From: CAZIAK01 sp964537035
GTDB lineage: Bacteria; Planctomycetota; B15-G4
Length of the DNA: 64,000 bases
Assembly (NCBI GenBank): GCA_964537035.1
Contig: CAZIAK010000003.1
Location: 98,803 to 162,802 of the forward strand
Direction: 5' to 3'
In this document: positions 52,499 through 60,557 of the stretch, in pieces
Position numbering within the stretch: the first letter of the stretch is position 1
How the letters are laid out: each line of letters starts with the position of its first letter
Notes under the pieces: model-generated
The model's database searches: none
Seen by the model: the letters and a program-made list of their open reading frames with translations, nothing else
Told to the model about the DNA's origin: nothing
Position numbers and translations under genes: made by a program

Positions 52499-54262
52499 AT
52501 GACCGCTCCCACGGATAGCGCCGCCACGCCTCGAACCGACGTGGTCATCTGCGGAGGCGGACTGGCCGGCCTGCTGCTGGCCCGCCAGCTGCACCTCGAG
52601 CTGCCCCAGCTCTCGGTGACCGTGCTGGAGCAGAGTCGTCGTCCCCTGCCCGACGCCTGCCACAAGGTGGGCGAGTCGAGCGTGGAGACCGGCAGCCAGT
52701 ATCTCGAGCGACTGGGCCTCGAGGACTACCTGCTCGATCAGCACCTGGTGAAGCTGGGCCTGCGCTTCTTTCCGGGGCACGGCGATCTGCCCCTGCACCT
52801 GCGCACCGAGATCGGCCCGGGAGCCGAGCCCATCGTGCGCAGCTACCAGATCGACCGGGGCCGCTTCGAGACCGCCATGCGCGGCTTCATCCAGGACGAC
52901 GGCAGCACCCTGATCGAGGGCGCCCGGGTGCGGGAGATCGCCCTGGGGGCGGGCGACGATGACCACGTCATCACCTACGAGTGCGACGGCGAGAGCCAGA
53001 CGATCAGCGCCCACTGGGTCGTGGACGCCAGCGGTCGCGCGGCTCTTCTGCGCAGCGATCTCAAGCTCAAGCGCGGATCCAAGCACGTTGCCAATGCGGG
53101 CTGGTTTCGCATCAAAGGGCGCTTCGACATCAACTCCATGGTGCCCGAGAGCGAGACGAGCTGGCACGACCGGGCCTGCGCCGACGAACGGTGGCGCTCG
53201 ACCAATCACTTCATGGGCAAGGGCTATTGGGCCTGGGTCATCCCCCTCTCGACCGGGTACACCAGCATCGGCCTGGTGGTCCACGAAGACACCCACGCAT
53301 TTCGAAACGTGCGCTCGCTCGAGAACATGCGGGCGTTTCTCGCCGAGCATGAGCCTCACCTGGCCGCTGCGCTCGCGCCCTACCCGGCCGAGGACTTTCT
53401 TTGCCTGGGCAAGTACACCAACGGCATCTCCCGCTCGTTCTCGGTGGACCGCTGGGCCATCGTGGGTGAGGCGGGCGCCTTCGTCGATCCGCTGTACAGC
53501 CCGGGCACCGACTTCATCGGCTTCGCCAACTGCTTCGCCACCGAGATGATCCGGGTCGAGCAGCAGGGCGGCGATCTGGAGGCGACGGCCCAGCTGGTCA
53601 ACTCCCAGTACCGCATCCTGGTCACCGGGACCACCGACATCTTCTTCGAAGCCGCGCCGGTGTACGGCCACGTGCAGGCCATGTCCGCCAAGATCTACTG
53701 GGACAACTTCGTCTACTGGTCGTTCACCGGGCAGTACTTTCAGCAGAACGTCTGGCAGATGAACGCTGAGCACCGAGGGCACATCAATGCTGCGGGGCAG
53801 AGCTTCGGCGAGTCTTCTGCAGCCATGCAGGCGCTGTTTCGTGCGTGGGCCGAACTGGAGCCGTCGGTGTCACATCCGATCATGATGGGGCTACCCACAT
53901 TCCCGTCCGTGCTCGTCGACGCCCACATCGCCATGGGCCAGAAGATGGAGGCAGCCGAGGCCGTGGCCTACATGGAAATGCGAGCCGCCCAGGGCCGAGA
54001 GATGGTCACCGAGTTCGTGGTGCGGGTGGTGCAACTGGTGAGCCCGGACACGGCGCGGGCGATCTTGGAGAAGGCCCGGTTCGACTCCTGGGGCATGCCC
54101 ATCCCCCCGGAACGACTCGACATGGAAGCCCTGGACAGCCTCAGTCGGCGCAAGGCCATCTCCCCCATCGCGAAGGACATCGAGCGCTACCTGGGCCGCC
54201 AACGTCGCCACCCGGACGCCGCCCTGTGTCGCGAGCTGCTCGCTCAGAGGACCACTGCTTGA
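52499..54262 (+). CDS. FAD-dependent tryptophan-halogenase-family oxidoreductase
   Basis: 587 residues. FAD-binding CGGGLAGLLLARQL near 18-31; KVGESSVETG; Lys85 in HLVKLGLRFF, at the position of the catalytic Lys of PrnA-type halogenases; and GYWAWVIP at 242-249, a variant of the GWxWxIP halogenase motif with W-x-W-x-I-P kept. Then GEAGAFVDPLYSPGTDF. The length exceeds the ~500-550 typical of the family, owing to a C-terminal helical extension. Likely halogenates the polyene head group, as reported for xanthomonadin and flexirubin pathways, but members in such loci may have other oxidative roles. Coupled to the next gene. Confidence 0.83.
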   Translation: MTAPTDSAATPRTDVVICGGGLAGLLLARQLHLELPQLSVTVLEQSRRPLPDACHKVGESSVETGSQYLERLGLEDYLLDQHLVKLGLRFFPGHGDLPLHLRTEIGPGAEPIVRSYQIDRGRFETAMRGFIQDDGSTLIEGARVREIALGAGDDDHVITYECDGESQTISAHWVVDASGRAALLRSDLKLKRGSKHVANAGWFRIKGRFDINSMVPESETSWHDRACADERWRSTNHFMGKGYWAWVIPLSTGYTSIGLVVHEDTHAFRNVRSLENMRAFLAEHEPHLAAALAPYPAEDFLCLGKYTNGISRSFSVDRWAIVGEAGAFVDPLYSPGTDFIGFANCFATEMIRVEQQGGDLEATAQLVNSQYRILVTGTTDIFFEAAPVYGHVQAMSAKIYWDNFVYWSFTGQYFQQNVWQMNAEHRGHINAAGQSFGESSAAMQALFRAWAELEPSVSHPIMMGLPTFPSVLVDAHIAMGQKMEAAEAVAYMEMRAAQGREMVTEFVVRVVQLVSPDTARAILEKARFDSWGMPIPPERLDMEALDSLSRRKAISPIAKDIERYLGRQRRHPDAALCRELLAQRTTA

Positions 54263-55284
54263 GCGCGCCCCACGCAGATGACGACGCCATCGCCCTGTTC
54301 GACATCCTCACCGGCCGTTGCCGGGCGCAGGCCCTGTCGGCGGCAGCTCAACTCGGCCTGGCGGACACCTTGGCGGCGGGCCCCCTCTCGGCGGACGCCT
54401 TGGCCCAACAGCTCGACTGCGTACCCACCCGGCTGGAGCGGCTGCTGCTCTATCTGGTGAGCCTGGACGTGCTCTGCCGCAAAGGCAAAGACGACAGCGA
54501 TCACGACACCTACGGGCTGACCAGCCTGGGCCGCACGCTCACCGCCGACGCCCTGGGCCCCCTGGCCAGCTTTCTCGGATCACCCGAACAGTGGGACCCC
54601 TGGTCACGCATGGCGGAGAGCCTTCGCCAGGGAGCAGAGCCCGCCTTCGCCCTGACCCACGGCACCGATCTCTACAGCTACATGTCCGAGAACAAGCCCG
54701 CCGCTGCCCGCTACGATCTGGCCATCGAGTCCTTCACGCGCCAGGAAGCCCTGGCCCTGGCAGAGGTCATCGACCTCTCGGGAATCAGCCGCCTTGTCGA
54801 CCTGGGAGGCGGCCGGGGCACCCTGCTCACCACCCTGCTGCAACGCTGGCCCGAACTCACAGGCGTCCTGGTTGACCTCCCCGATGTGCTGGAGCGCACC
54901 CACGACCACGTCCCCCCCGAGGTCGTGGGCCGCCTCGAACTGGCACCGGGCGACTTCCTCAAGGCCGTGCCCCAGAACGCCGACGCCTATCTGATCTCAC
55001 ACGTCTTGCATAACTGGGATGACGATCAGGCCATCGCCCTGCTGTCCCGTTGCGCCCAGGCCCTGGCCCCCGGCGGCCGGGTCTTCGTCCTGGAGTGCCT
55101 GCTGCTCCCCGGCGACCTGGCCCACCGCGGCCGGCATCTCGACATGGAGATGCTCATCCTCACCGGCGGCCGCGAACGCAGCAAGATCGAGCTCCGCCGC
55201 CTCTTCACAGCAGCCGGCCTCAAGCTGGAACGCACCCTCGCCGTCAGCCAATCCAGCTGGCTGCTCAGCGGCAAGCCCAGGTAG
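54259..55284 (+). CDS. O-methyltransferase, PF00891 type
   Basis: I use the TTG at 54259: it overlaps the halogenase stop (TTGA) and has AGAGGA 8 bases upstream; the frame is open much earlier but only as a shadow of the halogenase. 341 residues: an N-terminal winged-helix dimerization domain (AQALSAAAQLGLADTLA), then SAM-binding RLVDLGGGRGTLLTTLLQ, VLVDLPDV and HVLHNWDDDQAIALL with the catalytic-His region. This is the small-molecule/aryl O-methyltransferase layout. Methylation of a phenolic hydroxyl on an aryl head group fits the neighbouring halogenase. Confidence 0.88.
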   Translation: MSAPHADDDAIALFDILTGRCRAQALSAAAQLGLADTLAAGPLSADALAQQLDCVPTRLERLLLYLVSLDVLCRKGKDDSDHDTYGLTSLGRTLTADALGPLASFLGSPEQWDPWSRMAESLRQGAEPAFALTHGTDLYSYMSENKPAAARYDLAIESFTRQEALALAEVIDLSGISRLVDLGGGRGTLLTTLLQRWPELTGVLVDLPDVLERTHDHVPPEVVGRLELAPGDFLKAVPQNADAYLISHVLHNWDDDQAIALLSRCAQALAPGGRVFVLECLLLPGDLAHRGRHLDMEMLILTGGRERSKIELRRLFTAAGLKLERTLAVSQSSWLLSGKPR

Positions 55285-55313
55285 CCCCGCCGCGCTCTGA
55301 AGAACGTGACCTG

Positions 55314-55376
55314 GCAGCCTGTAGGGAAAGACCCACCGAGGCGCGCCCGGCGTGGGGCACTGACCCTACAGGCTGC
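55314..55376. terminator. 13-bp inverted repeat, bidirectional terminator
   Basis: Arms gcagcctgtaggg (55314-55326) and ccctacaggctgc (55364-55376) are exact reverse complements around a 37-base loop that can itself pair (cccac/gtggg). It lies between the end of the plus-strand methyltransferase gene and the stop codon of the convergent dehydratase gene, which the right arm touches. No T-run follows. Confidence 0.75.
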
Positions 55377-55810
55377 TAAGCCGGCGGCGCCTCACCATGC
55401 ACCAAGGTCAAAGAGACCTCAGCGACGACCGCGCCGCTCTCGTCGCGGGTGAGCCCGGTAAACAAGCTCACGTCAGGGGTGCCTCGCACGCGCTCGACCT
55501 CGCAGTGGAGCACCTCGCCAACAGCCAGCTCAGGGCGATGGATGGTCATGGTGCGACAGGCCACCACCATGCCCACGCGCACCGTGCCCCCTTCGGCCAG
55601 CGCTTCGAGCCCCAGACAGGCCGCCACGGTCTGGGCCATGTACTCGAGGGTGATCACGGTGTCGAGGCGGCCGTCGCGCACGAAGAGCATGCGGTCGGTC
55701 AGGGTCAGTCGCGCGGTGGCCCGGCCGGCTTCGGCTGAGACGAGCTCGTCAAGGGCCAGCATGGGCGCCTCGTGAGGCACGAGTTCGGCTACGGGCGGGT
55801 AGTCGCTCAC
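55376..55810 (-). CDS. Hotdog-fold dehydratase subunit (ApeP-like)
   Basis: 144 residues with VAELVPHEAPMLALDELV and LEYMAQTVAACLGLEA, matching the ApeP-type dehydratase subunit (PHxxPMxLLD ... E-x-M-A-Q). In characterised APE systems this subunit works with ApeI; the ApeI-like partner here is at 50262-50651. Last gene of the second minus-strand operon; its start overlaps the stop of the KS-like gene. Confidence 0.85.
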   Translation of the reverse strand: MSDYPPVAELVPHEAPMLALDELVSAEAGRATARLTLTDRMLFVRDGRLDTVITLEYMAQTVAACLGLEALAEGGTVRVGMVVACRTMTIHRPELAVGEVLHCEVERVRGTPDVSLFTGLTRDESGAVVAEVSLTLVHGEAPPA

Positions 55811-56610
55811 GATCCGGGGGCCGGCGTGATCTCGGCGCAGTAGCCTCGGCCCGCGCCCCGATCGAGGCGCAGCACACCGCGCTGCCCCCGAGCCACGGCG
55901 GTGATCAGATCGATCATGCCAGCCTGGGGGTTGCGGGCCTGGGCCTCGTCAGAGAAGGCGGCAGGGGACAGATCGGGCGCGCCGCCAAGGGTCACCTTCA
56001 GCTGGGCCAGGCAGCTGTGCTCGCCGTCGAGGGGCACCAACACCATGGCCCCCGCCTGCAGCTGCCAGCCCACATCTGCGGGGACCAGATCGGTGGGCAC
56101 GGGCTCGTCGCCGCAGACCACCGCCACGGGGGCGCCAGTGGTCGCCACCAGTCCCACCGCTTCGAGCAGCGACGTCGCTGGCGTGTCGCAGTCGGCAGAC
56201 AACGCCGACGAGAAGCCCTGGTTCTTGTTCGAGATGGAGATCACCCCCGCCGCCGCGTTGTGCACGCTCACCGAGAAGGCCGCAGGGGACGCGGGCTCGG
56301 CCGCGCCCCAGATCTGGCTCAGCAGCCCCACCAGGGTCACCGCTTCACCGATGGCCGAGCCCACCACCGTGGGCGTGGTGGACACGTCCACGTCGGCCTG
56401 GGTCATGGCGGCCGTCAGGGCATCGGACAGGGACCGCCCGAGCTGGCTGGCCCGGCGACGGTTCTTGCGATCGAGGGCCAGGCCCAGGGGCTTCACCACC
56501 TCGTCGTCGGGGGTGCCGCTCAGCCAGGTGGCCACGTCGGCGTAGCCCGGCATCCACAGGCCGTAGCCTGCGATGCCGACCCTGCTCGGGTCGTTGGCTC
56601 GCGAGCTCAT
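55807..56610 (-). CDS. Beta-ketoacyl synthase N-terminal-domain protein (ApeC-like chain length partner)
   Basis: Start at the ATG at 56610 with ATGA overlap to the upstream ketosynthase stop; the frame extends to 56793 only as shadow. 267 residues. FSVSVHNAAAGVISI is the block I know from the PF13723 (ketoacyl-synt_2/ApeC) family, which lacks the C-terminal half of a ketosynthase. Cys141 (SADCDT) falls near the nucleophile position, but no His-containing half follows, so condensation activity alone is unlikely. It should pair with the adjacent full ketosynthase and set chain length. Confidence 0.82.
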   Translation of the reverse strand: MSSRANDPSRVGIAGYGLWMPGYADVATWLSGTPDDEVVKPLGLALDRKNRRRASQLGRSLSDALTAAMTQADVDVSTTPTVVGSAIGEAVTLVGLLSQIWGAAEPASPAAFSVSVHNAAAGVISISNKNQGFSSALSADCDTPATSLLEAVGLVATTGAPVAVVCGDEPVPTDLVPADVGWQLQAGAMVLVPLDGEHSCLAQLKVTLGGAPDLSPAAFSDEAQARNPQAGMIDLITAVARGQRGVLRLDRGAGRGYCAEITPAPGS

Positions 56611-57785
56611 GGCGCCCTCAACAACACGCTCACGTTGTTGCCTCCGAAGGCGAACGAGTTGGACAGCACCCGCTTGAAGTCGCCCTTGAGCAGGGTCGTG
56701 TTGAGCTGGATGCCCATGTCGCTGTCGAAGGGCTCGCTGTTCAGCGACGGCGGGATCCAGCCCTCTTCGATGGCGTAGGCCGCGAAGAGACACTCGATGG
56801 CCGCCGCGGCGCCGAGAGTGTGCCCCGTGTAGCCCTTGGTGGACACCACGGGCACCCGGTCGCCGAAGAGCGTGGCGATGGCCTGGGCTTCGGCGCCGTC
56901 GTTGAGCTGGGTCCCCGTGCCGTGGGCGTTGATGTGGTCGACCTCGTCGGCTGCGCAGCCGGCCTGGGCCATGGCGGCTTCCATGGCGCCCAGGGCGCCG
57001 CGACCTTGCGGGTGGGGCGCGCTGATGTGGTACGCGTCAGAGGTCTCCCCCACGCCTTCGATGAGCACCCGGGCCTCGCCCTCCCGCTCGACCAATGCCA
57101 GGGCGCCGCCTTCGCCGAGGCTGATGCCGCTGCGCTCCTTGCAGAAGGGGCGACAGGGCTGGGCAGCGATGGCTTGCAGGGCCGAGAAGCCCAGCACGGT
57201 CAGGGCGCAGAGGGTGTCCATCCCGCCCACGATGGCTGCGTCGATGATGTCGGCGGCGATGAGCCGCTGCGCCGTGGCCAGGGGCTTGCCGCTGGACGTG
57301 CAGGCGGTGGAGACCATCCAGGCCGGGCCCCTGGCGCCGGTGAGTTCGCCCACCACGTGCAGCAGCGAACTGAACGTGTGCTGACGTTGAAAGTTGTAGT
57401 CGGCAGGCAGGGCACCCTCGGCCACGAAGTGCCGGTAGGCCCGCTCGGTGGAGACGGCCCCGCCCGTGCTCGTGCCCAGAAACACGCCGATGCGCTCGGG
57501 ACGCCAGCGTTTGCGAGCCAGGCGCAGAGGCTCTTCCAGGTCGGCGGCCAGCTTGCCAGCCATGGAGGCGATGCGGGTCGACCAGGGCGCCAGCTCGCCG
57601 GTCAGCCCGGGCAGCTCCGTGCGCACCTCGCCCACCATGGTCGTGAAACCGAATTCCTCGCTGGGGGGAGCGAGGCCGCTGCGCCCCGCCGCCAGGGCAT
57701 CAAGAATCTCGGCCCGCGTGGACCCCAGGGCATTCAGGTTGGTGTAGCCCGTGACGGGCAAGGGTCGTACGCGGGAGGCAGCCAT
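56607..57785 (-). CDS. Beta-ketoacyl-ACP synthase (FabF-like; ApeO/ApeR type)
   Basis: 392 residues with intact active site: STACTSSG (Cys162), HINAHGTGTQLND (His) and STKGYTGHTLGAAAAIE (Lys, His), ending SNSFAFGGNNVSVLL. It is the second complete ketosynthase in this locus, each followed by a shorter KS-like partner gene. It would condense malonyl-ACP units during polyene elongation. Its gene lies 9 bp downstream of the halogenase-family flavoprotein. Confidence 0.92.
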   Translation of the reverse strand: MAASRVRPLPVTGYTNLNALGSTRAEILDALAAGRSGLAPPSEEFGFTTMVGEVRTELPGLTGELAPWSTRIASMAGKLAADLEEPLRLARKRWRPERIGVFLGTSTGGAVSTERAYRHFVAEGALPADYNFQRQHTFSSLLHVVGELTGARGPAWMVSTACTSSGKPLATAQRLIAADIIDAAIVGGMDTLCALTVLGFSALQAIAAQPCRPFCKERSGISLGEGGALALVEREGEARVLIEGVGETSDAYHISAPHPQGRGALGAMEAAMAQAGCAADEVDHINAHGTGTQLNDGAEAQAIATLFGDRVPVVSTKGYTGHTLGAAAAIECLFAAYAIEEGWIPPSLNSEPFDSDMGIQLNTTLLKGDFKRVLSNSFAFGGNNVSVLLRAP

Positions 57786-57794
57786 GGGCGGATC

Positions 57795-58994
57795 CTACCG
57801 ATCACGGTGGGCTCTGCGGCGAGCCTTCAGCAGGAGATCCTGAAAGGGGTTGTCGTCACGCCACACATCGCCCGCCAGAACGCTCATCACGCCCCGGCGC
57901 ATGGGCGTGCGCTCAGACGGCCCCAGCAGGACCGTGTGGGCGAAGCGGGTGTGATAGAAGCGATCGAGCAGGGCCGAGAAGCTGGCCAGGGCCCGCTCCG
58001 TGGCTGGATTGTGTTCTGCGTGCAGGCCCAGCTCCCCTTCGGTGCCTGCATCGAGAGCCGAGCCCAGGGCGTCTGCGAGTTGCTCGGCGCCGCGCATGGC
58101 CACGGTCACTCCCGAGGAGAAGACCGGGTCGAGGAAGCCGGCGGCATCGCCGACGGTGGCGTACCGGGTCCCGCACGGTGCTGTGTTGGTGTAGCTGAAG
58201 TTGCGGGCGACGTTGGTCTTCAGGCGCCGGGCTCCCGCGGTCAGTCGCTGGCACAGGGGGCCGCCCAGCAGCTCGTCGTCGAGAGTGGTGGGAGTGACCT
58301 TGCCCTGGCAGACGATGCCCACGCTGAGCCTGCGGTTGGCCAGGGGGATCAACCAACCCCAGCCCGCGGGGTGCACCAGGATGCGGATCTGGCCCCCCTC
58401 ACCCAGCTCCTCCATGGCGGCGTCGCTGAGATCTGCGAAGTGGGTGAACACCGCCCCGTGACCGAAGTCGGAGCGGGGTTCGCAGGCGTCGAGTTGCCGG
58501 CCCAGCAGCCGGTCTTGTCCTGTGGCGTCGATGAAGAAGCGCCCGCGCAGGGTGCCGCAGCTGCCGTGGACCGCCACCTGATCATCGAGAAACTCGACCC
58601 GCTCGACCCGCTCGCCGTGGCGCACGTCCGCCCCCCAGCTGCGGGCGCGATCGCGGATCGCGGTGTCGAACTGGGCCCGGTCGACGTGCCAGGCCGAGGG
58701 CGCGCAGCCCGGCAGGGCCTCGTCGAAGTCGAAGCGCTGGCTGCGGTCGGTGGTCTCGCAGACGAAGTCGGCCCCGGCCTTGTGCAGGAAGAAGTCCGGG
58801 TCGACCTCGATCTGCAGACGTTCGAGCACGGGCATGACGCCCGGGAGCAACGACTCGCCCACATGAAAGCGGGGAAACTCCATCTTCTCCAGCACCAGCA
58901 CACGGCGACCCTGCTGAGCCAGCAACGCTGCGGCGGTGCTGCCACCGGGCCCCGCGCCCGCGACGATCACGTCGAACTCGGGTGCGTCGCTCAT
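57795..58994 (-). CDS. Second FAD-dependent halogenase-family oxidoreductase
   Basis: 399 residues. FAD motif VAGAGPGGSTAAALL (11-25), FHVGESLLP, Lys72 in FFLHKAGADF aligning with the catalytic-Lys region, and an exact halogenase signature GWGWLIP at 211-217; VGDAAGFLDPVFSSGV binds FAD. It is shorter than tryptophan halogenases and resembles phenol/pyrrole-type or polyene-associated halogenases. The intact GWxWxIP motif and Lys support real halogenation, though geranylgeranyl-reductase-like oxidases share the scaffold. It overlaps the ketoreductase gene by 4 bp, tying it tightly to chain-building genes. Confidence 0.83.
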   Translation of the reverse strand: MSDAPEFDVIVAGAGPGGSTAAALLAQQGRRVLVLEKMEFPRFHVGESLLPGVMPVLERLQIEVDPDFFLHKAGADFVCETTDRSQRFDFDEALPGCAPSAWHVDRAQFDTAIRDRARSWGADVRHGERVERVEFLDDQVAVHGSCGTLRGRFFIDATGQDRLLGRQLDACEPRSDFGHGAVFTHFADLSDAAMEELGEGGQIRILVHPAGWGWLIPLANRRLSVGIVCQGKVTPTTLDDELLGGPLCQRLTAGARRLKTNVARNFSYTNTAPCGTRYATVGDAAGFLDPVFSSGVTVAMRGAEQLADALGSALDAGTEGELGLHAEHNPATERALASFSALLDRFYHTRFAHTVLLGPSERTPMRRGVMSVLAGDVWRDDNPFQDLLLKARRRAHRDR

Positions 58995-59737
58995 CCCAGG
59001 CCACCGTCGATGGCGATGGTCTGGCCGGTGATGTAGCTGGCCTGGTTCGAGGCCAAGAAGCCCACCAGGGCCGCGACCTCGTCGGGCTGGCCTACGCGCT
59101 GCATGGGGATCTGCTTGGTCACGAAGTCGGGCACGTCCGCGGTCATGTCCGTCTCGATCAGGCCGGGGGCCACGGCGTTCACCGTGATCTTGCGCTTGGC
59201 CAGCTCGAGCGCCAGGGTCTTGGTCGCGCCCAGAAGGCCCGCCTTGGCCGCCGCGTAGTTGGCCTGACCTCGGTGGCCCCGCAGGGCAGAGATCGACGAG
59301 AGGTTGATGATCCGTCCCCAGCGCTGGGTCACCATCTGCATGACCAGCGGGCGGGTGACGTTGAAGAAGCCGCCCAGGCTCGTGGCCAGCACGTCGTCCC
59401 AGGCCTCGCCGTCCATGGCGGGAAACGCCGCGTCACGGGTGATGCCCGCGTTGTTGACCAGCACGCCGATGGGCCGCTCGTCTTGCAACAGGGTCTCGAT
59501 GGCCGCGCTCGTCTCGTCGCGGTCGGCCACGTCGAAGCGCACGGCCTGAGCCTCGCCCCCCGCGTCTTCGATGGAGGCCACCACCTCGGCGGCGGCGGCT
59601 TCACCGCTGCGGTAGTTGACGATCAGGGGATGCCCCGACTCTGCGAGACGGCGAGCGATGGCCGCGCCGAGACCACGGCTGGCGCCGGTCACGAGGGCTC
59701 GCACCTGCGCGGGTTCGATGGTCTTTGGCCGGGCCAT
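58991..59737 (-). CDS. 3-oxoacyl-ACP reductase, SDR family (FabG/ApeQ-like)
   Basis: 248 residues. TGASRGLGAAIARRL for NADPH binding, LVNNAGITRD, catalytic Ser in INLSSISALRG, Y-x3-K in QANYAAAKAG, and the C-terminal YITGQTIAIDGGLG typical of FabG. Reduces the beta-keto group to hydroxyl in each polyene cycle before ApeI/ApeP-type dehydration. It lies 2 bp after the lipoprotein gene. Confidence 0.93.
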   Translation of the reverse strand: MARPKTIEPAQVRALVTGASRGLGAAIARRLAESGHPLIVNYRSGEAAAAEVVASIEDAGGEAQAVRFDVADRDETSAAIETLLQDERPIGVLVNNAGITRDAAFPAMDGEAWDDVLATSLGGFFNVTRPLVMQMVTQRWGRIINLSSISALRGHRGQANYAAAKAGLLGATKTLALELAKRKITVNAVAPGLIETDMTADVPDFVTKQIPMQRVGQPDEVAALVGFLASNQASYITGQTIAIDGGLG

Positions 59738-59739
59738 GA

Positions 59740-60342
59740 CTAGGGGGTCGCTGCCTGGGACTGGGTCTGGGCCCAGAGGTCGTTCAAGAACTCGGCCAGG
59801 ATCTCGTCCATGGCCAGCTTGGTCGATTGGTGGATGGCGTTGCGCATGGCAAAGGCTCCGCCCCAGAACATCTTGCCCCCCTGGGAGGCGCCCTCGGCGC
59901 GGTAGACGTTGCGGAACAGCTCCTCGCCTCCGCCGCTCACGGCGATGGCCAGGTCGATCTTGGCCCGCATGTCTTCGAAGCGGTAGTTCTCCAGGTCGAA
60001 GGCCAGCTCGAGAATGTCTGAACCATCGGCCGCCGGTGCCGGGTCCAGTGAAGCGAAGGCCCGGCGCACTTCTTGAGCTTGCAGCGTGTCCATGAGCATC
60101 TTGCCGAACTCGACGGCCCAGGTGTGGGCCAGGCCCGTGGTGGCAGATTTGAACTCCAGGCGGTGCTCGACGGTGGCCGGCGCGAGAGAGTAGACCGCTG
60201 TCAGGCCCGTCTGCGGCAGCTTCACCGTGTCGTCCTGGTTGGTGAGGTACTGGCCATAGCTGTCAGCGACCTCGTGGGTCACGCAGCCCGGAGCCCAGAG
60301 GATCACGGCCAGCATGAAAACAGCGGGAGATGCTCGGTTCAC
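59740..60342 (-). CDS. Putative lipoprotein heading the FabG operon
   Basis: Start at the GTG at 60342 because GGAGG lies 8 bases upstream, giving MNRASPAVFMLAVILWAPGC with a lipobox-like PGC. 200 residues, mature part with alternating helices and strands (HRLEFKSATTGLAHTWAVEFG, LELAFDLENYRFEDM, KLAMDEILAEFLNDL). I do not recognise the family with certainty; it has the feel of small envelope lipoproteins that accompany transport systems. Its position as first gene before ketoreductase and halogenase suggests a role in placing the pigment in the envelope. Confidence 0.65.
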   Translation of the reverse strand: MNRASPAVFMLAVILWAPGCVTHEVADSYGQYLTNQDDTVKLPQTGLTAVYSLAPATVEHRLEFKSATTGLAHTWAVEFGKMLMDTLQAQEVRRAFASLDPAPAADGSDILELAFDLENYRFEDMRAKIDLAIAVSGGGEELFRNVYRAEGASQGGKMFWGGAFAMRNAIHQSTKLAMDEILAEFLNDLWAQTQSQAATP

Positions 60343-60557
60343 GAAGACTGCCTCCACGTGCCCTGGGTGTGCGGAGGACAGAAGGTAGCAAGTCGGGCGA
60401 GCGCTGGGCAGCGGGTGGAATCACGGCAAGAGTTCTTCTCCGCTGCCACATCCCCAGGGCCTCGGCGTCAGAACGGAAACGGCTGGGGCCGCTCTCCCCC
60501 ATCGCGCCCGGCCATGCTGCCACTCTCCCCACCCACACAAGCCCTTCGAGGTGACTG

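Noticed and set aside
56820..59036. Long plus-strand frame opposite ketosynthase and halogenase
   Set aside because: Crosses two genes on the minus strand, no motif, shadow composition.
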